Assembly: GCF_029269835.1 (NCBI RefSeq)
Contig: NZ_JARJBB010000003.1
Location: 248,001-312,000 of the forward strand
Reading direction: 5' to 3'
From: Streptomyces tropicalis
GTDB lineage: Bacteria; Actinomycetota; Actinomycetes; Streptomycetales; Streptomycetaceae
DNA length: 64,000 bases
The translations under genes and the position numbers were made by a program. Within the stretch, counting starts at the first letter, position 1. Each line of letters opens with the position of its first letter. Positions 38,343-46,634 of this stretch are shown piece by piece. The notes beneath the pieces are model-generated. The model was not told the origin of the DNA. It saw only the letters and a program-made list of their open reading frames with translations, and ran no database searches.

Positions 38343-38740
38343 ACACCGACCTGTCGTGGGTGCTGAACGACGTGCTCGAGGTGCGTGGGGCCCGCCACGC
38401 GGTCCTCGTCTCGGGCGACGGCCTGCTGCTGCAGCGCTCGGACGACATCACGCGCGACGACGCGGAGACGAACGCGGCGGCGATGAGCTCCATGCAGTCG
38501 CTGAGCCGCGCCGTCGCCGGCTTCGTCGGTGCCGGGCACGGGATCTGGAAGCAGACGCTGCTGGAGTACGACGGCGGCTGGATCTTCCTGATCGCCGCGG
38601 GCCAGGGCGCCTACCTGGCCGTGTCCGCCGCGCCGGACGTCGACATGGAGGCCGTGTCCTTCCGCATGCAGAAGACCGTCGCGGCCCTGAGCAAGGCGAT
38701 GAGCGTGGCGCCGCGCGCGGACAACGGCGTGGGCGCATGA
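38339..38740 (+). CDS. cvnB: Conservon CvnB: roadblock/LC7 protein
   Basis: A 133-aa roadblock/LC7 fold protein (VLNDVLEVRGARHAVLVSGD; KQTLLEYDGGWIFLIAAG). In MglB-like systems such proteins act as GTPase-activating partners of small GTPases, and CvnB is thought to act on CvnD. The GTG start overlaps the cvnA stop (GTGA) and its stop overlaps the cvnC start (ATGA), so translation is coupled. Length and fold are standard for conservons. Confidence 0.94.
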   Translation: MNTDLSWVLNDVLEVRGARHAVLVSGDGLLLQRSDDITRDDAETNAAAMSSMQSLSRAVAGFVGAGHGIWKQTLLEYDGGWIFLIAAGQGAYLAVSAAPDVDMEAVSFRMQKTVAALSKAMSVAPRADNGVGA

Positions 38741-39111
38741 CGGCGCCCGGCGAGGAAGCGTCCGTCACCAGCGACTTCGTCCGGTCGTACGTCATCACCG
38801 GCGGGCGCAGCCTGCCGGCGGCCGACGACCTGGCCCTGCACACCCTCGTCACCCTGGCCCCCGGGCGGACCGCTCCGCTGGGGGCCGGGCCCGAGGTCAG
38901 GGCGATCTGGGAGCTGTGCGCGGGCGGCTACCTGTCGGTCGCCGAGGTGGCCGGCCACCTCGAACTGCCGGTGGGGGTGGCCCGGCTGCTGCTCACCGAC
39001 TTATTCGAGCAGGGGCACCTGCTGCGCCGCGCCGAGCCACCTCGGGCGCAGAACGTTGACCGAGCGATCCTCGAGAAGGTTCTCCATGGACTCCACTCCT
39101 TCATCGGCTGA
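38737..39111 (+). CDS. cvnC: Conservon CvnC: DUF742 protein
   Basis: A 124-aa DUF742 protein with a winged-helix-like C-terminal segment (YLSVAEVAGHLELPVGVARL; LEQ-like helix following). It is always found between cvnB and cvnD, where it probably links the GTPase to a partner; biochemical function is unproven. Its 3' end overlaps the cvnD start by 26 bp. The start ATG 38737 overlaps the cvnB stop. Confidence 0.93.
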   Translation: MTAPGEEASVTSDFVRSYVITGGRSLPAADDLALHTLVTLAPGRTAPLGAGPEVRAIWELCAGGYLSVAEVAGHLELPVGVARLLLTDLFEQGHLLRRAEPPRAQNVDRAILEKVLHGLHSFIG

Positions 39112-39688
39112 GACGGCCGCGGGTTCCATCTACGTCTCCAGCGCGGTGACCAACGCCGCGAAGATCCTCGTCGTGGGGCACTTCGCGGTCGGCAAGACCA
39201 CCTTCATCGGCTCGCTGTCGGAGATCAAGCCGCTGCGCACCGAGGAGAAGATGACGCAGGCGTCCGTCCACGTGGACGACCTGCGGGGCGTCACCGACAA
39301 GACCACCACCACGGTGGCCCTGGACTTCGGCCGCCTGACCCTGAGCGACGAACTCGTCCTCTACCTGTTCGGCACCCCGGGCCAGCAGCGGTTCATGCAG
39401 TTGTGGGAGGACATGGCCCGCGGCGCGCTGGGGGCGCTGCTGCTGGTCGACCCCGCCCGGCTGGAGGAGACCTTCCCCGTCATCGACCTCGTCGAGGGCT
39501 ACGGACTCGAGTACGCCATCGCGGTCAACACCTTCGCCGGCGGCAACGTGTACGACGAGGCGGAGGTGCGCGAGGCGCTCGACCTCCTCCCCGACACCCC
39601 GGTCGTCCACTGCGACGCGCGCGACCGGCAGTCCTCCGGCCGGGCGCTGATCGCCCTGGTCCGCCACCTGCTCGACCGCGCCGCCTGA
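39086..39688 (+). CDS. cvnD: Conservon CvnD: small Ras-like GTPase
   Basis: A 200-aa GTPase. P-loop VVGHFAVGKTTFIG, switch II VLYLFGTPGQQRFMQ (GQ variant), and the guanine-specificity loop reads VNTFAG in place of NKxD, as in other CvnD proteins. ATG 39086 is preceded by GAGAAGG with 7 nt spacing. The in-frame TTG at 39056 is less likely. GTP-bound CvnD would signal to a partner such as the adjacent P450, a common conservon layout. Confidence 0.93.
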   Translation: MDSTPSSAETAAGSIYVSSAVTNAAKILVVGHFAVGKTTFIGSLSEIKPLRTEEKMTQASVHVDDLRGVTDKTTTTVALDFGRLTLSDELVLYLFGTPGQQRFMQLWEDMARGALGALLLVDPARLEETFPVIDLVEGYGLEYAIAVNTFAGGNVYDEAEVREALDLLPDTPVVHCDARDRQSSGRALIALVRHLLDRAA

Positions 39689-39738
39689 CCCACGAACCGC
39701 CCCGGGCCACCGGACCCGGGGCCAGCAAAAGGATGCCC

Positions 39739-41115
39739 ATGGACCGTCAGACAGCCTCCGCCCCCGCGGCCGGCAGATGCCCCATGCACGACAGCGCGTT
39801 CGCCGACGACCCGCAGCAGGTGTACGACCGGCTGCGCGCCCACGGACCGGCCGGACCGGTGGAACTCGCCCCCGGCGTGGACGCCACCCTCGTCGTCGGG
39901 CACGAGACGGCGCTGCGCGTGCTGCAGAACTCCACCCTCTTCGCGCGCGACGCCCGCCGCTGGAAGGCGCTCAACGAGGGACGGGTCCCGCTGGACAGCC
40001 CGGTCGTGCCGATGATGGCCTACCGGCCCAGTTGCCTGTTCACCGACGGCGCCGTGCACCTGCGGCTGCGCAAGGCCGTCACCGACAGCCTCGCCCGGCT
40101 CAACGTCGCCCGGATCCGGCGCGACGTGGAGCCGATCGCCGACTACCTCATCGACCGGTTCAGCGAGCGCGGCCGCGCCGACCTCCTCAACGACTACGCC
40201 AAGCTGCTGCCGCTGCTGCTCTTCAACAAGCTCTTCGGCTGTCCCGCGGACATCGGCGACGCCCTGACCAGCAGCATCTCCGCGATCTTCGACGGCAAGG
40301 ACGCGGCGCGGGCCAACGAGGAGCTCACCGCCTGCCTGATGGAGCTGATCGCCCTCAAGCGCCGCGAGCCCGGCGACGACGTCACCTCCTGGCTGATCCA
40401 GCACCCGGCGGGCCTCACCGACGAGGAGCTGAAGGACCAGCTCGTGGTGCTGATGGGCGCGGGCATGGAGCCCGAGCGCAACCTCATCGCCAACGCCCTG
40501 GTCCTGCTGCTGTCGCCGGGCGAGTCCGGCCGGGACGGCGGCATGCTCATCGAGGACGCCCTCGACCACGTGCTGTGGAACCAGACCCCCATCGCCAACT
40601 ACGCCACCCACTACCCGGTGCAGGACGTCGACCTCGGCGGCGTGGTCGCCCCGGCCCACACCCCGGTCGTCATCTCCTTCGCCGCCGCCAACAGCGACCC
40701 CGCGCTCGCCGACGCCCGCCGCACCCACAGCAAGGGCGCCCACCTGGCCTGGGGCGCCGGTCCGCACGCCTGCCCGGCCAAGGACCCGGCGCTCACCATC
40801 GCGCTCACCGCCATCGAGCGGCTGCTCAACGCGCTGCCCGACCTGGTGCTCACGGTGCCGGAGAAGGACCTCCAGTGGCGTCCCGGCCCCTTCCACCGGG
40901 CGCTGGCCGCCCTGCCGGCGGCCTTCAGCCCCACCCCGGCGACCCGCATGGCCGCCGCGGCGCTGCACCACCGCAACGACCGGTCCGCGGCGTCCCCGGC
41001 GTCCCGGCCGCTGCCGCCGGCGGACCCGTCCCCGGCGGCCGCGCGGGGCACCTCCGGGCCGCAGGGCCGGCGGAAGGGCTTCTGGAGCAGCTTCCTGGAC
41101 ATCTTCCGCGTCTGA
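39739..41115 (+). CDS. Conservon cytochrome P450 of CYP157 type, lacking ExxR
   Basis: A 458-aa P450. The haem-ligand Cys is C345 in GAGPHACPAKDPA. The K-helix ExxR motif is absent; the equivalent place reads DHVLW (276-280), as in CYP157 proteins of Streptomyces, where an ExxLW-like motif replaces it. The I-helix is GAGMEPERN rather than AGxET, so oxygen activation may be altered. The last 50 residues are Pro/Ala/Arg-rich. The gene follows cvnD by 50 bp with ribosome binding site AAAAGGA. Substrate unknown; such P450s are thought to be tied to cvn signalling. Confidence 0.9.
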   Translation: MDRQTASAPAAGRCPMHDSAFADDPQQVYDRLRAHGPAGPVELAPGVDATLVVGHETALRVLQNSTLFARDARRWKALNEGRVPLDSPVVPMMAYRPSCLFTDGAVHLRLRKAVTDSLARLNVARIRRDVEPIADYLIDRFSERGRADLLNDYAKLLPLLLFNKLFGCPADIGDALTSSISAIFDGKDAARANEELTACLMELIALKRREPGDDVTSWLIQHPAGLTDEELKDQLVVLMGAGMEPERNLIANALVLLLSPGESGRDGGMLIEDALDHVLWNQTPIANYATHYPVQDVDLGGVVAPAHTPVVISFAAANSDPALADARRTHSKGAHLAWGAGPHACPAKDPALTIALTAIERLLNALPDLVLTVPEKDLQWRPGPFHRALAALPAAFSPTPATRMAAAALHHRNDRSAASPASRPLPPADPSPAAARGTSGPQGRRKGFWSSFLDIFRV

Positions 41116-41295
41116 CGAGGCCGGCCCGTTCCCAAGGGCGGGGTGGGTGACATCTGCCGGAATCGGTGCTTTCTGCCAGTGGCCCGCGTCACCCCCGCGC
41201 CCGCGGCACACCCGGGGAGGGGACCCGGGACGGCCGCCCGGAGGGCGGGGGCATACCGTGAGGAGTCGTACGCCTGAGCCGGGAGGAGAACAGGG

Positions 41296-42615
41296 ATGGG
41301 CAGCCGTACCGCGCTGGTCGAGGATCTGATGGAGCGCTTCCCGCACGTGCCGCGGGAGGCCGTCTTCAAGGAGGACCTGCTCCGCGGCGGAGTCGCCTTC
41401 GACGCGTCCGCCCTCAGCGACAACGAGGACGGTGAGGTCAAGCCGAAGTCGTACTTCATCTTCTCCTTCGACCACGGCACCCTGCCCGAGCTGGGCGAGG
41501 CCGCGCTGCGCCGCCCGCCGGAGGAGATCATCCTCACGGGCGGCCCGTACGGCCTGCGGCGCACCGTCGTCTCCGTGCGGGTGAACCCGTCCTCCCCATA
41601 CCGCGTCGCCGCCGACGAGGAGGGCCGGCTCGGGCTCTACCTCGACGGCACGCGGATCTCCGACGTCGGCGTGCCGCCGATGCCCGAGTACTACCGCCAC
41701 ACCCTGTCCAACGGGAAGTCCGTCATGGAGGTGGCCCCGACCATCCAGTGGGGCTACCTGATCTACCTGACCGTCTTCCGGGTCTGCCAGTACTTCGGCG
41801 CCAAGGAGGAGTGCCAGTACTGCGACATCAACCACAACTGGCGCCAGCACAAGGCAGCCGGACGCCCCTACACCGGCGTGAAGGACGTCGAGGAGGTCCT
41901 GGAGGCGCTGGAGATCATCGACCGGTACGACACGCAGAAGGCGTCCACCGCCTACACGCTCACCGGCGGCGCGATCACCAAGACGGTCTCCGGCCGCGAC
42001 GAGGCCGACTTCTACGGCCACTACGCCAAGGCCATCGAGGAGCGCTTCCCGGGCCGCTGGATCGGCAAGGTCGTCGCCCAGGCCCTGCCGAAGGACGACG
42101 TGCAGCGGTTCAAGGACTACGGCGTGCAGATCTACCACCCCAACTACGAGGTGTGGGACCGCCGTCTGTTCGAGCTGTACTGCCCCGGCAAGGAGCGCTA
42201 CGTCGGCCGCGACGAGTGGCACCGCCGCATCCTGGACTCCGCCGACGTGTTCGGCGCGCGCAACGTGATCCCGAACTTCGTCGCCGGTGTCGAGATGGCC
42301 GAGCCCTTCGGCTTCACGGACGTCGACGAGGCCATCGCCTCCACCACCGAGGGCCTGCGCTTCTTCATGTCGCACGGCATCACGCCCCGGTTCACCACCT
42401 GGTGCCCCGAGCCCACCACCCCGCTCGGCAAGGCCAACCCGCAGGGCGCGCCGCTGGAGTACCACATCCGGCTGCTGGAGGCCTACCGCGCCACGATGGA
42501 CGAGTTCGGCCTGTCCTCGCCCCCCGGCTACGGCCCGCCCGGCCCGGGCAACGCGGTGTTCTCCGTGAGCTCCTTCATGGACAGTCTCCCGGCGCAGAAG
42601 CCGACTTCGGTGTAG
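41296..42615 (+). CDS. Radical SAM protein with Cx8Cx2C motif
   Basis: A 439-aa protein. The Fe-S ligands are C164, C173 and C176 (VCQYFGAKEECQYCDI), i.e. Cx8Cx2C, compared with Cx3Cx2C in most radical SAM enzymes and Cx9Cx2C in Elp3. Downstream LTGGAITKT resembles the GGE-like motif that binds SAM. A 160-residue N-terminal extension precedes the core and a C-terminal domain follows (FIP-like NVIPNFVAGVEMAEPFGFTD). No precursor peptide, partner enzyme or acetyltransferase domain is visible. It is 180 bp downstream of the P450 and could be co-transcribed with the conservon, but a separate promoter is equally possible. Confidence 0.85.
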   Translation: MGSRTALVEDLMERFPHVPREAVFKEDLLRGGVAFDASALSDNEDGEVKPKSYFIFSFDHGTLPELGEAALRRPPEEIILTGGPYGLRRTVVSVRVNPSSPYRVAADEEGRLGLYLDGTRISDVGVPPMPEYYRHTLSNGKSVMEVAPTIQWGYLIYLTVFRVCQYFGAKEECQYCDINHNWRQHKAAGRPYTGVKDVEEVLEALEIIDRYDTQKASTAYTLTGGAITKTVSGRDEADFYGHYAKAIEERFPGRWIGKVVAQALPKDDVQRFKDYGVQIYHPNYEVWDRRLFELYCPGKERYVGRDEWHRRILDSADVFGARNVIPNFVAGVEMAEPFGFTDVDEAIASTTEGLRFFMSHGITPRFTTWCPEPTTPLGKANPQGAPLEYHIRLLEAYRATMDEFGLSSPPGYGPPGPGNAVFSVSSFMDSLPAQKPTSV

Positions 42616-42817
42616 TTTTCCGGCCACGGTGAGTGTGCGGACGTCGTCGTCCGTACTACGGAACGGAGTTGTGGGGCGCGGCCCGCGCCGCAGGCATCTG
42701 AATACGGCGCTTGTCAGTCGCGGCGGCCGCGTGAAAGGCTCGCAGCCGCCGCGAGGGGTCCCCTCAACTCCCTTCTCGATGCGGTGAGTTGACCTCGCCC
42801 GTGGACGCAGGAGACTC

Positions 42818-44302
42818 ATGCCCGAGCTGCCCGGACCCATGGACGCCGCCGAGGCCGCCCTGCGCTCCGCCTGCTGGGACGCGGTGCTCGCCTACGCGGA
42901 GCTGTGCACCACCGGGGAGGCCGAGGCGCAGCACCTGGCCACCCAGGCGTTCGCGACCGGCCTGCGCGAGGTCCGCGCCGCGGAGGCCGGCGCCGCCCGC
43001 GGCCGCGTCACCCCCCGGCTGCCGGCCCTCCCGCTGATGCTCACCGCGGTGCGCACCACGGCCGCGTCCTGGGAGTCCGGCGGCCTCGGCCACCGCCTCG
43101 ACCCCGCCCTGCGCCAGTGGCTGGCTTCCGACGCCGCCGGCCGGTACACCGGCCCGCCGCTGAGGCGCCCCCTCGCCCTGCGCGGCCTGCGGGACCTGCC
43201 GGAGCCGGACGCCGCCCTGCTGTGGCTGACCGAGGCCGAGGGGCTGCCGCTGCCCGTCGCCGCCCGCCGGCTCGGCCTCGACCCGGCGACCGTCTCCGAG
43301 GAGCTCAGCGAGGTCCGCACCCTCTTCCGGGACCGCTGCCACCGCGCCCACCTGGACGCGCCGATGGACGCGCCGTGCCGCAGCTACGCCGGGCTGCTGG
43401 ACGCGGTCACCCGCTCGCCCGCCGCCGAGACCCCCGAGGACCTCGCCCGCCACGTCACCGGGTGCGTGGAGTGCGCCGAGGCCGCCGCCTGCCTGCGGCC
43501 GCACGGCGGGGGACTGCCCGCCGCACTCACCGACGGCGTGCTCGGCTGGGGCGGCGCCGCCTACCGGGAGCGGCGCCGCCGGGCCGCCGAGGCGCGGCGC
43601 GGCGTCCGTCCCGCCGGCGCGGCGGCCCCCGGCCCGGACGATCCGGCGGAGGGCGCGGGCCGGGCCACGGCCGTCCGCAACGGGCTGCTCGCCGCGGCCG
43701 TCCTGCTCTCGCTGCTGGCGCTGGCCGTGTCGATGATGCCGTTCGGCGGCTCCGCGGGCGCCACCGCCCGCGACGACGACCGCCGCCCGGTCGCCGACCC
43801 GGCCGTCTCCGCGTCCGCCCCGCCCTCGTACCGGCCCCGGTCCGCCTCCCCGTCCGCCCCGCGAGCCACCGGCGCCGCCCCCACGCGGCCCCGCCGCGCC
43901 ACCCCCGCCGCCGGCATTCCGCGCCCCACCGCCACCCCCTCGCCCACCCGCCGCGGTGCCACCCCGCCCCCCGTCGCCACCGCCCCGCCGGCCTGCCGCG
44001 TCCAGTACGAGGTCGCCGACCAGTGGTCCGACGGCTTCGAGGCCCACGTCACGGTCACCACCGCCGCGGCCCTCGACACCTGGCGCGTCGCCTGGACCTT
44101 CCCCGACGGCCAGCGCGTCCGCCAGATGTGGGACGCGACGGCCGACCAGCACGGCACCGGCGTCACCGCCACGGCCGCCGACTACGACGGCTCCGTCCCC
44201 GCCGGCGGCACCCTCTCGTTCGGCTTCACCGGCACCCGCGAGGGCCGGAACCCCGTCCCGGACGACTTCACACTGAACGGGCGCGGCTGCGCCGGGAACT
44301 GA
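42818..44302 (+). CDS. Sigma-like / zinc-finger / membrane / CBM2 fusion protein
   Basis: A 494-aa multidomain protein. Residues 1-170 resemble sigma factor helices (region 2- and 4-like; GLPLPVAARRLGLDPATVSE reads as an HTH). About residue 200-230 holds an anti-sigma-type zinc finger (RHVTGCVECAEAAACL). One membrane helix (LLAAAVLLSLLALAVSMMPF) follows, then a long Pro/Thr/Ser-rich linker, and a C-terminal CBM2 cellulose-binding-like domain from about residue 390 (CRVQYEVADQWSDGFEAHVT; W and aromatic residues kept). Topology puts the HTH inside and CBM2 outside. ATG 42818 has AGGAGA 5 nt upstream. Role is inferred only. Confidence 0.8.
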   Translation: MPELPGPMDAAEAALRSACWDAVLAYAELCTTGEAEAQHLATQAFATGLREVRAAEAGAARGRVTPRLPALPLMLTAVRTTAASWESGGLGHRLDPALRQWLASDAAGRYTGPPLRRPLALRGLRDLPEPDAALLWLTEAEGLPLPVAARRLGLDPATVSEELSEVRTLFRDRCHRAHLDAPMDAPCRSYAGLLDAVTRSPAAETPEDLARHVTGCVECAEAAACLRPHGGGLPAALTDGVLGWGGAAYRERRRRAAEARRGVRPAGAAAPGPDDPAEGAGRATAVRNGLLAAAVLLSLLALAVSMMPFGGSAGATARDDDRRPVADPAVSASAPPSYRPRSASPSAPRATGAAPTRPRRATPAAGIPRPTATPSPTRRGATPPPVATAPPACRVQYEVADQWSDGFEAHVTVTTAAALDTWRVAWTFPDGQRVRQMWDATADQHGTGVTATAADYDGSVPAGGTLSFGFTGTREGRNPVPDDFTLNGRGCAGN

Positions 44303-44330
44303 GCCCGGGGAACCGCCGTGCCGCTGACGA

Positions 44331-46301
44331 TCAGCGAGGCGGGGTGCGCACTCCGGCCTGGTCCTGGTCCCCCCGGCCCCCCTGGCTCCGTTCCCGGCCC
44401 AGGACGTCGAGGACGACGGAGCCGTCGACGGTCTCGTGGGCGACCAGTTGTCCGGCCAGGCGTTCCAGGGCGGGCCGGTGCCGGCGCAGCAGGGTGATCG
44501 CGCGGTGTTCGGCCTGGCGGAGCAGGCGGGCGACCTCCTCGTCGACGACACGCTGGGTCTGCTCCGAGTACGGCGGCCGGCCGGGCTCGTCGGTGGTCTC
44601 GCCGCCGAGGTAGTGCGGGTGGGAGGAGGCGTAGCCGATCGGGCCCAGTTCGGGAGAGAGGCCGAACTCGCGGACCATGCGGGTGGCGATCTGCGTCGCT
44701 CCGGCCAGGTCGTTGGCGGCTCCCGTCGATCCCTCGCCGAAGACCACGAGTTCGGCCGCGCGCCCGCCCAGGCGTACCGCCAGAAGGTCGGTCATGTAGC
44801 TTTCGCTGTGCAAGTGACGCTCCGCCTCCGGGAGTTGCTCGGTCACTCCCAGGGTGACGCCGGCGGGCAGGATGGTGACCTTCGCCACCGGGTCGGCGTG
44901 CTCGCACAACGCCGCGACCAGCGCATGGCCCGACTCGTGGACGGCCACCGAGCGGCGCTCCTCGGGCAGCAGCGCGTTGGAGGACTCCCGGCGTCCGAGC
45001 AGCACCCGATCGCGGGCGGCGTCCAGGTCGTGCGGTTCGATCCGGGTGCGGTTGTTCCGTACGGCGTTGATGGCACCCTCGTTGACGAGGTTGGCGAGAT
45101 CGGCGCCGGAGAACCCGGGAGTGGCGCGCGCCACGGCATCCATGTCGACGTCCGGAGCCAGGGTCTTGTCACGGGCGTGGACGGCGAGGATCGCGGCCCG
45201 CTCGACCTGGTTGGGCAGGGGCACGGTGACCTGCCGGTCGAACCGCCCGGGGCGCAGCAGGGCGGGGTCGAGGGCGTCGGGCCGGTTGGTGGCGGCGAGG
45301 ACCACGATGCCGCTGGACTGGTCGAATCCGTCCATCTCGGCCAGCAGCTGGTTGAGGGTCTGCTCGCGCTCGTCGTTGCCGCCCAGCCGTGCCGCGCCGG
45401 CACGACGCGATCCGAGGGCGTCGATCTCGTCGATGAAGACGATCGACGGGGCGCGTCTGCGGGCCTGGTCGAACAGGTCGCGCACCCGGGAGGCGCCGAC
45501 CCCGACGAACATCTCCACGAACGCGGAGCCGGTCACCGACAGGAACGGCACGTCCGCCTCGCCGGCCACCGCCCGCGCGAACAGCGTCTTGCCGGTCCCG
45601 GGTGGCCCCACCATGATCACGCCACGGGGGCCCTTGGCGCCCGCGGCGGTGTACCGGCCGGGGTTGCGCAGGAAGTCGACGACTTCGCTGATCTCCTGCT
45701 TGACCCCGTCGTAGCCGGCGATGTCGTCGAAGCCCGTGGTGGGCCGCTCCGCCTCGATGATCTTCGCCCGTGAGCGTCCGATGGCGCTCAGCCCACCGGT
45801 CATCGACCCCGCCGCCCGGCGTCCCATCCACACGAGGAAGCCGACCAGCAGCAGGAACGGCAGGAACGAGAAGAGCACGGACACCCATGCCGAGCCGCCG
45901 CCGTTGCTCTGACTGGCTTTGATCTGCACGTGGTGGGAGGTCAGCTGCTGCTGGAGCTGGGCGCCGGTGCCCAGCGCGGTGGGGATCTGGGTGCTGAACC
46001 TCGTGCCGTCCTTCAGGGTGCCGCCGACCGCGCCCTTGTCGTTGATGTCGACCGTCTGCACCTGGCTGGCACCGACCTTGGCGACGAAGTCGCTGTAGGA
46101 CAGTGAACTCGTGTGCGGCCCTGACCGCGCGCGTGAGAGCAGCAGGACGATGACGAGCGTCATCAGGATCCACCAGAACATCCACCGTCCTCCGAGCGGC
46201 TGCGGCTGCCGCGACGGAGGTCTGGGCGGTTCGCGCGGCGGCCCGGGCTCGACGGGCGGTGCCGGATGCCGGTGCGGCATCCGCACGCGTGTGATCACCA
46301 T
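44331..46301 (-). CDS. ftsH: ATP-dependent zinc metalloprotease FtsH
   Basis: A 656-aa membrane AAA+ protease. N-terminal Pro-rich tail, first membrane helix (WMFWWILMTLVIVLLLSRAR), a periplasmic domain of about 90 residues, second helix (VSVLFSFLPFLLLVGFLVWM), AAA module with Walker A GPPGTGKT, Walker B IVFIDEIDA, SRH TNRPDALDPALLRPGRFDR, then the zinc peptidase HESGH (H455, E456, H459) with third ligand in NDLAGATQIATRM. ATG 46301 has AAGGG 7 nt upstream; GTG 46307 is less well spaced. It is probably a second FtsH copy in this genome; the place in a stress island suggests induced expression. Confidence 0.93.
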   Translation of the reverse strand: MVITRVRMPHRHPAPPVEPGPPREPPRPPSRQPQPLGGRWMFWWILMTLVIVLLLSRARSGPHTSSLSYSDFVAKVGASQVQTVDINDKGAVGGTLKDGTRFSTQIPTALGTGAQLQQQLTSHHVQIKASQSNGGGSAWVSVLFSFLPFLLLVGFLVWMGRRAAGSMTGGLSAIGRSRAKIIEAERPTTGFDDIAGYDGVKQEISEVVDFLRNPGRYTAAGAKGPRGVIMVGPPGTGKTLFARAVAGEADVPFLSVTGSAFVEMFVGVGASRVRDLFDQARRRAPSIVFIDEIDALGSRRAGAARLGGNDEREQTLNQLLAEMDGFDQSSGIVVLAATNRPDALDPALLRPGRFDRQVTVPLPNQVERAAILAVHARDKTLAPDVDMDAVARATPGFSGADLANLVNEGAINAVRNNRTRIEPHDLDAARDRVLLGRRESSNALLPEERRSVAVHESGHALVAALCEHADPVAKVTILPAGVTLGVTEQLPEAERHLHSESYMTDLLAVRLGGRAAELVVFGEGSTGAANDLAGATQIATRMVREFGLSPELGPIGYASSHPHYLGGETTDEPGRPPYSEQTQRVVDEEVARLLRQAEHRAITLLRRHRPALERLAGQLVAHETVDGSVVLDVLGRERSQGGRGDQDQAGVRTPPR

Positions 46302-46369
46302 TCCCACGCCCTTCGGTCCGGCGCCGTGCCCCGTTAACCAGCCTCGACCCGGCCGGTCCCGGGCGGCAG

Positions 46370-46383
46370 GGGTCGAACGGCCC
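46370..46383. promoter_or_regulatory. Palindromic box upstream of ftsH
   Basis: GGGTCGAACGGCCC is one base from the perfect palindrome GGGCCGAACGGCCC seen before the aldolase gene. With flanks, 19 of 21 bases match (46369-46389 versus 51771-51791). It lies 69 bp upstream of the ftsH start, in a 333-bp gap (46302-46634) that has no other feature. The form resembles DevR/OsdR-type sites. Binding protein not in window. Confidence 0.55.
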
Positions 46384-46634
46384 TGATGGGGCCCCTACCG
46401 TGGTGCGGCGCCGCCGGCCGGACACCGGCGCGAAGGCGTCGCGGCCCTCGCCGACCAGGGGAAGGGCCCCCGGCCCTGCTCGGCGGCGTCCCCGGGCGGG
46501 CCGCCGTGCCATGGCCATGCCTTCCGCCGGGGGCCGTCCGCCGGAAGCACGGGGAGGACCCTGCCCCCGGTGGGCAGAATTCCGGCTGAACCGGATCACC
46601 TCCGGCCACCGCTCGCCGCACGGCTTCCGCCTGG

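Noticed and set aside
42638..42653. CGGACG-TCGT-CGTCCG hairpin as a terminator after the radical SAM gene
   Set aside because: Only 6 bp stem; such short GC palindromes are frequent by chance in this base composition.
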